In this document: piece by piece, positions 38,387-47,269 of the stretch
Position numbering within the stretch: the first letter of the stretch is position 1
Layout: every line of letters begins with the position of its first letter
From: Micromonospora craterilacus
Lineage (GTDB): Bacteria; Actinomycetota; Actinomycetes; Mycobacteriales; Micromonosporaceae
DNA: 48,296 nucleotides
Direction of reading: 5' to 3'
Assembly: GCF_003236315.1 (NCBI RefSeq)
Contig: NZ_POTY01000015.1
Location: 1 to 48,296 of the forward strand
The notes under the pieces: model-generated
Databases searched by the model: none
Told to the model about the DNA's origin: nothing
Seen by the model: the letters and a program-made list of their open reading frames with translations, nothing else
Program-made: the position numbers and the translations under genes

Positions 38387-41323
38387 TCAGCCGCCCGCCG
38401 TGGAACCCGCCGCCGAACCCACCGGGGAATCGGTGCCGACGACGAACCTGGCGATCTCCTGACGTGATCGACAACCGAGCTTCATCAGGATGTGGGACAT
38501 ATGAGTCTGCACGGTGTTGCGGGACAGGTACAGCTCGGCCGCGATCGCCGGGTTGGATCGGCCAGCCGCTGCGAGCTTCGCCACCGTGACCTCGGACCGG
38601 GTCAACGCTTCCCAACCGGTACTTGCCCTCAACCGGGCTCCCCGAGCGCTGCGCCGTACGCCGAACCTCCGCACGCGCGCCTGAGCTCGACGGATGTCCC
38701 GGTGGGCGTCGAGATTCGCGTAGATGTCGAGCGCATCGGAGAGGGCGGCCCGGGCCCCGACGAGATCCCGGGCGCGTGCGAGTGCCTCGGCCGCGTCCTC
38801 GAGTGCCTCCCCCCGCGAGTGGGCACGCCCGGCCCGGGCGTACTCGTCGGCCGCGGCCATCAGGTGTGTCGCGTCCTGGTTGACCAGCCCTCGGCAGTGG
38901 CTCGCCGCCGCCAGCTTCGAGGGTTCCGGCCGCTGGGTTGCCTCGGTGATACACGCCGACGCGGCAACCTCGGCGATGTCCCGGCGACCGAGGTCGATCG
39001 CGAGCCGGACAACGGCCGTGATCAGCACGCACCGATGGGAGGTCAGATTTGGGAACGTATCGGATCCATCTGGATCGAGCAGGGCGAGGAACAGCGCAAG
39101 GGCCTCGTCCGGGCGCCCTTCCCGCTCCTCGATCAACGCCCGAGCAGCGCGCAGATTCTCCGAGAACCCTGCCGTGTCGACGGCCAACTCCGTGCCTGCG
39201 GCCAGGTATCTCTCGAGTAGTGCGTCGTCGCCACGGTGCACCGCGATCAACGCGCCGATGCCGGCGAGCATCACCCGAGTCGCGTTCCGCGGCCCGACAG
39301 TGTCGAGTACGGCATCGAGCTCGGGAAGGGCGTCATCCCACCGTCCGCCGAGGAAGTTGAACTCGGCCGCCTGCGTCCGTAGCCCGGCGAGGCGCATCGG
39401 ACTGCCCATCCGCTCGGCCAAGGCCAGTGCCTGTCCCAGTGCCCGCATGGCTTCGTCCAGACGACCGAGGTTCCACAATGCGCTGGCCTGAGTCGAGCCG
39501 AACAACAGCCGCACCTCGGTCGATGCCGGATCGTCACCGACAATCGCCATACCCCGCTCGGCCACCTCCAGTGCGGCGACCGAGTCGTCCTTGGCGATGC
39601 CCGTGGCGCGGGCCAAGGACCACAGGGCCCAGCCGACGGCAAGCCGGTCAGCCGCCTGCTCGCCCTCGCTCTCGGCCTGCCGAGCCATCGCGAGGGACTC
39701 GTCGAACCGGCCCAGGACCGTGAGGCTTGCGGCGTTCAGGGCGAGCGTTCGGGCTCGCCAGTTGGCCGGCAACCGCGCCCCGGCAAGTGCCGTCTGACCG
39801 AGCTCCAGTGCGTCCTGGTGTAGACCATTGAGCATGAACGCGTAGACGCGCAACCAGGTCATCCGCCCGATCACCTGGGGATCGGCCACGTCAATCAGCA
39901 GCGGGACCGCGACCCGGTGGAACTCCGCGTAGTCGGCCATGTTGAAGAGTCCGTCGGCCAGATGCGACTCGATCACGAGCCGGCGTGGGTCACGTTGATC
40001 GGCCTGCGCAAGGACCCGGTGCAGCAGTTCGACGGCAACCTGCGGCGCACGCATCGTCATCGAGGGCGCCACCCGGATGAGCCAGTCCAGCACCCAGTGG
40101 TCGACCGGACCTGGTGCCGACTGGATGTGAGTGACCACATTCTCCGCCGGCTCACCGCCGTCAGCCAGCGTTCGAGCCGCCTGCCGGTGCAGCGCGTGCC
40201 GCGTGGCGGCCGGAGTGGATTGGTACAGGGCGTGGTGGATCAGCACGTGCCGAAACCCGGTGGCCTCGTCCATGTCGGCCAGCACACCCGCCGAGATCGC
40301 CTCCTCGATCACCTCGGCCAGGGCCATCGTCGACTCGGCCGTCAGGGCGCTGAGCTGCTCCAGCCGGAACTCCACACCCAACACGGCTGCCGCCCGCAGC
40401 ACGCGGGTGGTGGGCCCGGCCAGGTAGCCCAGCCCGGCCGTGATCGCGGCGGTCAGCGACTTGGGCGCCGAGGCGTCCCCGTCGGTAAGCTCGAGCGTCT
40501 GATCGTCGGCGAGCCGGACCCGCTCGCCTTTCATGAGCGCGCCGAGCAGTTCCCGCACGTACAAGGGATTGCCGGCTGCCCTCCGGACGAGTGCCCGAAG
40601 TCCCGCTCCCGGAGGGGCCGACGCGATCTGGCGGACGAGCCGGTCGACCTGCTCGTCGTCGAGCGGTTCGAGGGAAATGCAGACGCCTCCGGCAGCGGAT
40701 ACCTGACGGCGGAGCCGGTCGATCTCCTCCCGCCTGGGGATGCGGCGGGCCGCCGCCACCAGCAGCAACGGCATCTGCTGCGTAGCCTCGGCGAGCCTGC
40801 CCCACACCGCCAGGGTGGCATCGTCCGCCCATTGCATGTCGTCGATCGCCAGGACAACCGGTCCTGACGCGCACATGCGATCCACGAGGAGGATCAGCAT
40901 TTCTGCGGCGGCTGTCACGGCGTTGCCGGAGCTGTCCGGGCCCGCTCCGCGGCCCCACAGCCGGTCGGCGATGTCGGCCCGGTCGGAGTCGGTCACCGTC
41001 GGATAAATGCGCAGAGCATCGAGGAACGCACGCAACGGGAAGAAGTCGACGGTGTCCGTGTTGCGGGCCTCGAACAGGCGACTGCCCACGATGTCAATCC
41101 TGCTGAGCGCTTCGGCCAGAAACACCGTCTTTCCGATGCCGGGCTCACCTTCCACCCAGACTGGTCGGCCTCGACCGCGAGCGAGGTCCTTGACGACCGC
41201 GTCGAAGACCGCGAGCGGCGCCTCGCGGCCGATCAGAATGACCGGCGCCGTTGGCCGGGACCGCGCCACAGGCCGATCCGACGTCAGCCGGTCGTCCATG
41301 CTGCCCGCGAAACGGTCCGGCAC
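38387..41323 (-). CDS. Large LuxR-family (LAL) ATPase regulator
   Basis: 978 aa, GTG 41323 with GAGGAG upstream. Domains in order: AAA-like NTPase with Walker A GEPGIGKTV (about 59-67) and Walker B VVLAIDDMQWAD (about 155-166); long TPR-like helical region (about 420-880); C-terminal LuxR HTH (LTRSEVTVAKLAAAGRSNPAI...SRNTVQTHMSHILMKLG). This is the MalT/LAL layout, an ATP-driven activator. Targets are not evident; nearest candidates are the divergent DUF72 gene and the GH16 gene. The HTH has the normal LSRNTVQTH recognition helix. Confidence 0.93.
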   Translation of the reverse strand: MPDRFAGSMDDRLTSDRPVARSRPTAPVILIGREAPLAVFDAVVKDLARGRGRPVWVEGEPGIGKTVFLAEALSRIDIVGSRLFEARNTDTVDFFPLRAFLDALRIYPTVTDSDRADIADRLWGRGAGPDSSGNAVTAAAEMLILLVDRMCASGPVVLAIDDMQWADDATLAVWGRLAEATQQMPLLLVAAARRIPRREEIDRLRRQVSAAGGVCISLEPLDDEQVDRLVRQIASAPPGAGLRALVRRAAGNPLYVRELLGALMKGERVRLADDQTLELTDGDASAPKSLTAAITAGLGYLAGPTTRVLRAAAVLGVEFRLEQLSALTAESTMALAEVIEEAISAGVLADMDEATGFRHVLIHHALYQSTPAATRHALHRQAARTLADGGEPAENVVTHIQSAPGPVDHWVLDWLIRVAPSMTMRAPQVAVELLHRVLAQADQRDPRRLVIESHLADGLFNMADYAEFHRVAVPLLIDVADPQVIGRMTWLRVYAFMLNGLHQDALELGQTALAGARLPANWRARTLALNAASLTVLGRFDESLAMARQAESEGEQAADRLAVGWALWSLARATGIAKDDSVAALEVAERGMAIVGDDPASTEVRLLFGSTQASALWNLGRLDEAMRALGQALALAERMGSPMRLAGLRTQAAEFNFLGGRWDDALPELDAVLDTVGPRNATRVMLAGIGALIAVHRGDDALLERYLAAGTELAVDTAGFSENLRAARALIEEREGRPDEALALFLALLDPDGSDTFPNLTSHRCVLITAVVRLAIDLGRRDIAEVAASACITEATQRPEPSKLAAASHCRGLVNQDATHLMAAADEYARAGRAHSRGEALEDAAEALARARDLVGARAALSDALDIYANLDAHRDIRRAQARVRRFGVRRSARGARLRASTGWEALTRSEVTVAKLAAAGRSNPAIAAELYLSRNTVQTHMSHILMKLGCRSRQEIARFVVGTDSPVGSAAGSTAGG

Positions 41324-41680
41324 AGTCGCCTCCTCGCCAATCTCGGCGAGTCATTCTAATACTCCAGCCGCTGGGTGCCCGGTCAGCCGCGTACCGCATC
41401 CCGTTCACGATCCCGCGTACCTCGACGCCGCCGTCGGCCCGGTCGGTCACCGTCACCGCGAGGTGCCCGCCGGCCGGTGCCAGTCTCCCGTTCGATCGCC
41501 CCGAGTCTGGCTGTCTGTCGACCCGTACTCCGGTTGAGAGCCCCGGACGGTTCGATCGCTCGGCGAATCTCCCCGGACCGGATACGGTACGTCGGCGGAT
41601 TGGACCATCCGGTCGGCCACCCGGCGGTCACGGACTGCGGTAGCCGGCCGTCACGGACTGCGGTAGGAGGAGCGGCGGAA
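41324..41680. other. Divergent region between the LuxR and DUF72 genes
   Basis: 357 bp without a convincing gene. A minus-strand open stretch (to about 41500) reads protein-like (VTVTDRADGGVEVRGIVNGM) but has no homology or good start. It also holds the 23-bp direct repeat listed next and probably promoters in both directions. Confidence 0.4.
41627..41666 (+). repeat. Direct repeat upstream of the DUF72 gene
   Basis: GTCACGGACTGCGGTAG occurs twice (41627-41643, 41650-41666), period 23 bp, ending 14 bp before the DUF72 start. Spacing of about two helical turns would suit a dimer- or cooperatively-bound regulator such as the divergent LuxR protein; or it may be a simple duplication. Confidence 0.6.
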
Positions 41681-42532
41681 ATGCACCTGCACGTCGGGTG
41701 TGCGATGTGGACGCACCGGTCGTGGCAGGGCCGGCTGTTGGCGCATCCCCTGCCGGCGCACGAGCGGCTGCGGCACTACGCCGGCTGGTGCGACGCGGTC
41801 GAGGGCAACACCACCTTCTACGCCACACCCGCCCGGGACACGGTGGCCGGCTGGGCGCAGCAGACCGACCCCGACTTCCGGTTCGTGGTCAAGCTGCCGA
41901 AAGTGGTGACGCACGAACGTCGCCTCACCGAGGTCACCGAGCCGATGCGGGTCTTCCTGGACGCGATCGAGCCGCTCGGCCCGCGCGCCCACGCCCTATG
42001 GGTCCAGCTGCCCGGCTCGTTCGGGCCGGACGACGTACCCACGCTGGCCCGTTTCCTGCGCCGGCTGCCCGCCGCCCACCGGTCCGCCGTGGAGGTCCGC
42101 CATCCGGCGTTCTTCACCGACCCGCGTTCGACACGGCAGTTGGAATCTACGCTCGCCGACGCGGACGCGGAGTGGATCCCGTTCGACACCACCGCATTCT
42201 TCGCCAACCCACCGACCAGCGACGCCGAACGGGACGCGTGGACCAAGAAACCCCGGATGCCGTTGCGCACGGCGGCGCTGACCGACCGGCCGATCGTCCG
42301 GTACCTCGGGCGTGACGACCCGGACCGGACCGTCGAGGGCTGGGGCCGCTGGCTCGACATCACCGCCGGCTGGCTGCGCGAGGGCCGCTCCCCGACCGTG
42401 TTCATCCACACCCCGGACAATGCCGACGCGCCCACCCTCGCCCGCCGCTTCCACGACGAGGTAAGCACCCGGGTACCCGGGCTGGCGCCGCTGCCCGAGC
42501 CGATCCCGGTCGAGCCCACCACCCTCTTCTGA
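41681..42532 (+). CDS. DUF72-family protein
   Basis: 283 aa, ATG 41681 with AGGAGGAG upstream. TIM-barrel-like DUF72 signature: HVGCAMWTHRSWQG near the N-terminus, NTTFYATP, FRFVVKLPKVVTH, VEVRHPAFF and the late RYLGRDD stretch. Family function is not established. Soluble, cytoplasmic. Divergent from the LuxR regulator. Confidence 0.9.
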   Translation: MHLHVGCAMWTHRSWQGRLLAHPLPAHERLRHYAGWCDAVEGNTTFYATPARDTVAGWAQQTDPDFRFVVKLPKVVTHERRLTEVTEPMRVFLDAIEPLGPRAHALWVQLPGSFGPDDVPTLARFLRRLPAAHRSAVEVRHPAFFTDPRSTRQLESTLADADAEWIPFDTTAFFANPPTSDAERDAWTKKPRMPLRTAALTDRPIVRYLGRDDPDRTVEGWGRWLDITAGWLREGRSPTVFIHTPDNADAPTLARRFHDEVSTRVPGLAPLPEPIPVEPTTLF

Positions 42533-42568
42533 TCGCCCCTGCCGCGCGCCGGCCGCCGGCGACGGCGA

Positions 42569-43528
42569 TCACCGCTGCCGGGGGTGGGCAGCGAAGAACT
42601 TCCAGATCAGCTCGGTGGCCGTCACCCCGGCGTCGGGTGCCGCCATCGCGCCGCCGGACGCACCGGGCCAGGAGTGCCCCATGCTCTCGATCACGTACAC
42701 CTCGACGTCGCTGCCGTCGGCGCAGCGCGCCCGAGTGAGCGTGCTGTCGGCGGCCGGCGGAGTCGGCGCCGGCGTGACCAGGGTGCAGCGCAACCGGTCC
42801 TGCCACACGCCGACCCCGGTCCGGAACTGCTCGGCGTACCGGTCCTGACCCCCGATGAAGGTAATCACCGAGACCGGTTGCCTCGACACGTAGTCGGTGG
42901 CGGCGGCCCGCTCGCCGATGAATCCGCCACTGACCACACCGATCGCCGCGAACGTGCCGCTCGCCTCGACCGCCGCGCGGAAACTCAGGTCACCGCCGTT
43001 GGAGATGCCGGTCAGGTACACCCGGTGCGGGTCGACCCGACCGGTGCCGACCAGGTGCTCGGCAAGCGCGACGAGGAACCCGACATCGTCCGCGGAGCCG
43101 CAGCAGACCAGGGCGTTGAACCCGCCGCCGATGCCATCGGGGTAGGCGACCAGGAAGTTCTCCCGGGCGGCCACCTCGTCCAGGCCGATCAGCCGGCTCA
43201 TCTCCACCCCGCTGCTCGGGTACGGATGCAGCGCGATCACCAGCGGCACCGGTGTGGCCGGGTCGTACCCGGCCGGCACGTGCAGCCGGTACTCGCGGTT
43301 GGCCCCGCCATGGTCCAGCGTCAGTTCGTGCTGCCCCGGCCCCGTCGACACGTCGGCGGGGCCGGACGACACCGGCCTGGACGCCGACGGCGTGGACAAC
43401 GGCCCCACGTCGCCGCCACACGCCGCCACCCCCGCCAGCAAACTGATCGTCACGCACCAACCGGCTACCCGACGCAACAGCCAACCCTCCCCGTACTGGT
43501 CCGGCCACCATCGCCAGCGCGTCAGCAC
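42569..43528 (-). CDS. Lipoprotein esterase, LpqC / PHB-depolymerase-like
   Basis: 319 aa from GTG 43528, or from a TTG at about 43477 with GGGGAGGG upstream. Lipoprotein signal with lipobox LAGVAAC (Cys37 of the long form), a Ser/Pro-rich linker, then an alpha/beta hydrolase with the nucleophile elbow GISNGG, EYRLHVPAGYD, VPLVIALHPYPSSG (oxyanion region) and the catalytic His in MGHSWPGA. Such enzymes hydrolyse polyhydroxyalkanoates or feruloyl/acetyl esters at the cell surface. Divergent from an ArsR/DUF5937 regulator, with a perfect palindrome between them. Confidence 0.88.
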   Translation of the reverse strand: MLTRWRWWPDQYGEGWLLRRVAGWCVTISLLAGVAACGGDVGPLSTPSASRPVSSGPADVSTGPGQHELTLDHGGANREYRLHVPAGYDPATPVPLVIALHPYPSSGVEMSRLIGLDEVAARENFLVAYPDGIGGGFNALVCCGSADDVGFLVALAEHLVGTGRVDPHRVYLTGISNGGDLSFRAAVEASGTFAAIGVVSGGFIGERAAATDYVSRQPVSVITFIGGQDRYAEQFRTGVGVWQDRLRCTLVTPAPTPPAADSTLTRARCADGSDVEVYVIESMGHSWPGASGGAMAAPDAGVTATELIWKFFAAHPRQR

Positions 43529-43539
43529 GGGGTCAACCC

Positions 43540-43557
43540 TTTCGGCGTACGCCGAAA
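43540..43557. promoter_or_regulatory. Perfect 18-bp operator between esterase and ArsR gene
   Basis: TTTCGGCGTACGCCGAAA is a perfect palindrome. It lies 12 bp from the esterase start and 18 bp from the ArsR-type regulator start, so binding there would block both promoters. Confidence 0.75.
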
Positions 43558-43575
43558 TGCTGGCAACCTTGACCT

Positions 43576-44538
43576 GTGATCAGCCTGCGGCTCGGCGCGG
43601 TGGACCTGGCCCGGATCCGGTTCAGCGACCGCCCGCACCCGGTCGGCACCGCGATCCTGGCCTACCAGGCGCTGCGCGATCCGGCCCAGGCGGCGCTGAT
43701 GCCCGATCTGGCCGCCCGCGCCGGAGCGGTCACGGCGACCACCGGCCCGCTGCGACACCTGTTGCCGGCCCGCGGCCTGCTGCCCGACTTCCTCACCCCC
43801 TATGGGGGAATCGAGTCGGTGGCCGCCGGCATCGAGTCGATCCGGGCCACACCACGGCGTCGGATCACCACCGAACTCACCGACACGTACGCGAACCTGC
43901 CGCCCAGCCCATGGCGACGGCGCCTGGTCGCCGCCGATCCGCAGGTGCTCGACCTGCTGACCACGGCCCTGCACCGCTACTTCGACGCGGTCCTCGCGCC
44001 GACCTGGTCACACCTGACGCTCAGCCACCAGGACCAGGTCACCCGCTCCGCGCAGACGTACGCCCGATCCGGGGTGGACGGACTGCTCGCCGGCCTGCAC
44101 CCGGCGATCCGGTGGCGGCCGCCCGTACTGGAGATCGACAGTTGGTGGAGCGCGGAGCTGCCCGGCACCGGCGAGGGGATCCTCCTTGTACCCAGTCCGC
44201 TGACCGGCCTGCGCCCACGCGTCCTGGTCCAGCCGGGACGGCCGGTGCTGCTCGTCTACCCGGCCCCGGCACCCGTCGGGTCGCCCCCGCGCGGGCCCGA
44301 CCCGCTCGCCCGGCTCCTCGGGCACACCCGCGCGGCGGTGCTCCGCTGGCTCGCCGAGCCCGGTCGACACACCACGACCACCCTGGGTCGGCAGGCGGGG
44401 ATCAGCATCTCGTCCGCCTCCGAGCACACCGCCGCGCTGCGCGCCGCCGGGTTGGTCCACAGCGACCGGGCCGGCGGCGCCATGGTCCACCGGCTCACCC
44501 CGCTCGGCCTCCACCTGCTCGCCCAGAACGCGCGGTAG
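43576..44538 (+). CDS. ArsR-type HTH regulator with DUF5937 domain
   Basis: 320 aa, GTG 43576. N-terminal DUF5937-like sensor (about 1-220) begins ISLRLGAVDLARIRFSDRP; C-terminal winged HTH (about 245-315) with TTTTLGRQAGISISSASEHTAALRAAG, the ArsR/SmtB recognition helix. No metal-binding Cys cluster, so a small-molecule ligand or protein sensor is more likely than metal. Probably represses itself and the esterase through the 18-bp palindrome. Confidence 0.9.
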   Translation: MISLRLGAVDLARIRFSDRPHPVGTAILAYQALRDPAQAALMPDLAARAGAVTATTGPLRHLLPARGLLPDFLTPYGGIESVAAGIESIRATPRRRITTELTDTYANLPPSPWRRRLVAADPQVLDLLTTALHRYFDAVLAPTWSHLTLSHQDQVTRSAQTYARSGVDGLLAGLHPAIRWRPPVLEIDSWWSAELPGTGEGILLVPSPLTGLRPRVLVQPGRPVLLVYPAPAPVGSPPRGPDPLARLLGHTRAAVLRWLAEPGRHTTTTLGRQAGISISSASEHTAALRAAGLVHSDRAGGAMVHRLTPLGLHLLAQNAR

Positions 44539-44583
44539 CCGCCCCGCCCCCTGCGCGAGGGACGCGTCCAGGCCCCGGAGGCG

Positions 44584-44982
44584 CTAAATGGTGTCGTCCG
44601 GGCCGGTGTCGCGGTTCTCCTGCATCGTCCGGGTGACCTGGTCCAGCAACTGCTTGGGATCGGTCCGGCCGGTCACCTGCACCTCCACCTCCGCCTCGCC
44701 GATCCGCATGCGGACGGTGGCACCGCTGGGCTGCTGACTGATCCAGGTCTGGAGCAGGGCGAAGAGGCCGGGCAACAGACTCTGCGCCACCACCGCGATG
44801 ATGACCGCCTCGCTGAAGCCGGCCCGCCCGCCGCCGGCACGTCCGCCCAGGTCCCGCACCCCGGTACGGAACTCGGGGCGGCGATGGATCCAGTCGATGA
44901 GCGAGACCTGGGCCGGCTGCCGGAGATCTGTGATCATCTGTAGCCGTACGGGCTGCCTCGCGGGCGAGTACGCGTCGGTCAT
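44584..44982 (-). CDS. EACC1-like small membrane-associated protein
   Basis: 132 aa; ATG 44982 preceded by CAGGAG 7 bases upstream. Layout: N-terminal ~40 residues with the short RQPAQVSLIDWIHRRPEFR block, a single Gly-rich hydrophobic helix (FSEAVIIAVVAQSLLPGLFALL, shown in part), then a small beta-alpha module (ATVRMRIGEAEVEVQVTGRT DPKQLLDQV). This matches my memory of the effector-associated constant component 1 (EACC1) family, described in actinobacterial conflict systems as the fixed partner of variable effectors such as proteases. It follows the M48 peptidase gene by 13 bp, so one operon. Family call is moderately confident; role inferred. Confidence 0.65.
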   Translation of the reverse strand: MTDAYSPARQPVRLQMITDLRQPAQVSLIDWIHRRPEFRTGVRDLGGRAGGGRAGFSEAVIIAVVAQSLLPGLFALLQTWISQQPSGATVRMRIGEAEVEVQVTGRTDPKQLLDQVTRTMQENRDTGPDDTI

Positions 44983-44995
44983 CGGCTGCTCCTGT

Positions 44996-47269
44996 TCAAT
45001 CGTCGATGCCAGGCTGGAACGAGAGCTGCTCCCCAGCGACGGTGACGAACCCGGTGACGCCGTACGAGTAGTTCTCGGTGAACGGAGTCGCTCCGAAGTA
45101 GGACTGGTAGGTCCCGCTCACCTGGACCCGGCCTCGCGCCTCGTAGGGCGTCGTGACCTGCGCGCCGGCCGGGCCGAGCACATCGATCTGCACCGAGGGG
45201 TACTGACTGATCGTCCACTTGATCTTTTCGGCATCCTGATAGCCGTTGAGCCGGAAGGGGCAGCCCTGCGGCGCGGCTACGGCCTGCTGAGCGCAGTCGT
45301 CGAGATACTTCTTCACCTGCTCGTCGATGCTGCTCCGGGCCGTGGACTTCAGCGCTGGGACGACTTGGACCGGAGTCTCGTAGTCGGAGCCGGGAAGCAC
45401 GGTCACGGTCTGCGGTGCCGTCTCGCTGAGCGGGTTGGACGCCACGCTGACAACGTGGACACCCGGCACGGAGAGCACCGACTGCACCTGCGGGCTCTCG
45501 CCCGCCGGCACCGCAACTGGCACCGGCACCCCGTCGATCAGAAGGCCCTGCTGACCTACGTCGACGGAGATGGCGGAGATCCCGTCGGCGATGTGCCAGC
45601 CCTTGAAGACACCGAGCGTCGACTCGCGGTCGCGGCGGAGCATCAGCTCAGCCTCCGTCCGGTTGCCGCCGATCACGAACGAGACCTTGGCGGTCGCTTC
45701 GTCGTCCTTCCGGTCGATCGCCTCGATCTCGATGTCGGTCGGCGGCTGGTAGTCGGCCGACTTGATTCTCTCGACGAAGAGGTCGTCGTTCGACACCGCC
45801 GCCTTGGACTCCGAACTCAGCCACCCGGCAAGGTCGTCCACGTCACGGTCCGCCAGGGCCGAGAAGTACCCCTTGACGGCAGCCTCCGGCCGGAAGAATC
45901 CCCACTGCACGACACCGAGCAGGCTGGAGAGCAGGCAGACGGACAGCAGAGCGGCACCACCGATGATGGCCGGGCGCCGCATATCGATCGGGTCGTCTCC
46001 GCCGAAGAGTTCCGCGGTGCCGACCACCCGCCTCGGCGGCGTGCCCGGTCCGGCGGCGTCACCCTCCGCCTGCAACCTCTCCAGCCGATCCAGGCGCAAT
46101 TCGTTCGGCGGGTGCTCGGCGCAGACAGCTTCGTCCCAGCCACTGCGCCCGCTCTCGAACGACTTGCGGCGCTCAAGGATGGCCCGCAGACCCTCGGCGT
46201 GCCCGGCTACCACCGCACCCATGTCCGCCCGGTACTCCGCCGCTCGGACATCCGCTCGATGCAGCGGCTGCACCAGGTACTTCATGGTCAGCAGGACCGG
46301 CCAGAAGACGATGAAGACGAACAGGTTCGTGGCCGGGTGGGGAAACCTCCGCATCAGCCAGGTCGGCACGGCATGCACAAGGACGAGCGGCAGCCCGACC
46401 CCCCGGACGAAGGCCGAGGTGATCTCATCACCGGTACGCCAGTGCACCAACTCATGGCTGAGCAGCGCGGCGATCTCCTCCCGCGGATCGGTGAGCAGAC
46501 CGGTGCTGACGACGATGTGCCGGGCATAGGTGCGCGCATTCGTGCTGACCAGGTCGTCCTCGACCAGCAGCCGCGGCACACCTGGCAGGCCGAGCCGTTG
46601 CGCACAGTCGTGCAGGATCGGCATGATCAGTTCCGCCTCGCGGCGGCTGAGATCGCGCGCGCCCGACACCCGCAGCAGCCGATGTTCCAGCAGCACCCGG
46701 TACAGGGTGTAGAGCAACCCCACCAGAATGGCCGCAGCCGCTATTCCGGCCAGCTCGGCGAGCAGGGACACGCCGTTGTCCACTTCCCTGAACCGGAGGA
46801 CCGGCACGAGCAGCAGGCCGGCCAGGAACGCGAGCGCGGCACCGACGAAACCGCCGATCGCACCACCCGACTGCTGGAGGAAGGAACTGATCAAGCCCCC
46901 GACGATCGGGGCGTCCCGAACCACCTCTGGGATCTGATCCTCGAGGATTCCGCCGCCGGTGAACGAAAAGACAAGGCCGGTGACCACCGCGGACACCACC
47001 GCGGTGAACAACGCCACCGGCACGTAGAACCACGCGGCGACGAAGGAGCCGAGCACACCGCGCCAGTCACGCAGGATCCCGACGCGCAGCCAGACGAGCG
47101 CGTTCGGATAGCCGGGCGGACGGTTGGCCAACCGCCCACCTTCGTGTTCAGGGCGGGTGGCGTCGCCGCCGGCATCGGACGGCCGCGCCGATGGCAGGGA
47201 AGAACCATCGACCACCTGATTCCGCTGGTCGGCGGAAGGCGGCACCGCATCAGGATCGTGCTGCTGCAC
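44996..47269 (-). CDS. Multi-pass M48 metallopeptidase with large C-terminal outer domain
   Basis: 757 aa from GTG 47269 (AAGGAG 6 bases upstream; the longer frame to 47371 lacks this). A basic/disordered N-terminus (1-55) is followed by three membrane helices (about 70-100, 125-158, 168-192). The M48 catalytic block comes next, with the zinc motif HELVH (272-276) and third ligand Glu345 in AAEYRAD. Two more helices lie within this block, then HPPNELRLDRLERL as in HtpX/Ste24 relatives. A last helix (434-459) leads to a ~300-residue extracytoplasmic part: a DUF4878/NTF2-like module (PEAAVKGYFSALADRDVDDL), then a PEGA/TcaA-like beta domain (LLIDGVPVPVAV) and a possible disulfide. It would cleave membrane proteins, perhaps triggered by envelope stress or attack. 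Operon with EACC1. Confidence 0.88.
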   Translation of the reverse strand: MQQHDPDAVPPSADQRNQVVDGSSLPSARPSDAGGDATRPEHEGGRLANRPPGYPNALVWLRVGILRDWRGVLGSFVAAWFYVPVALFTAVVSAVVTGLVFSFTGGGILEDQIPEVVRDAPIVGGLISSFLQQSGGAIGGFVGAALAFLAGLLLVPVLRFREVDNGVSLLAELAGIAAAAILVGLLYTLYRVLLEHRLLRVSGARDLSRREAELIMPILHDCAQRLGLPGVPRLLVEDDLVSTNARTYARHIVVSTGLLTDPREEIAALLSHELVHWRTGDEITSAFVRGVGLPLVLVHAVPTWLMRRFPHPATNLFVFIVFWPVLLTMKYLVQPLHRADVRAAEYRADMGAVVAGHAEGLRAILERRKSFESGRSGWDEAVCAEHPPNELRLDRLERLQAEGDAAGPGTPPRRVVGTAELFGGDDPIDMRRPAIIGGAALLSVCLLSSLLGVVQWGFFRPEAAVKGYFSALADRDVDDLAGWLSSESKAAVSNDDLFVERIKSADYQPPTDIEIEAIDRKDDEATAKVSFVIGGNRTEAELMLRRDRESTLGVFKGWHIADGISAISVDVGQQGLLIDGVPVPVAVPAGESPQVQSVLSVPGVHVVSVASNPLSETAPQTVTVLPGSDYETPVQVVPALKSTARSSIDEQVKKYLDDCAQQAVAAPQGCPFRLNGYQDAEKIKWTISQYPSVQIDVLGPAGAQVTTPYEARGRVQVSGTYQSYFGATPFTENYSYGVTGFVTVAGEQLSFQPGIDD

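Noticed and set aside
41145..41456. 103-codon minus-strand frame with a protein-like start (VTVTDRADGGVEVRG)
   Set aside because: It overlaps the start of the LuxR gene, its second half is a shadow, and no family is recognised.
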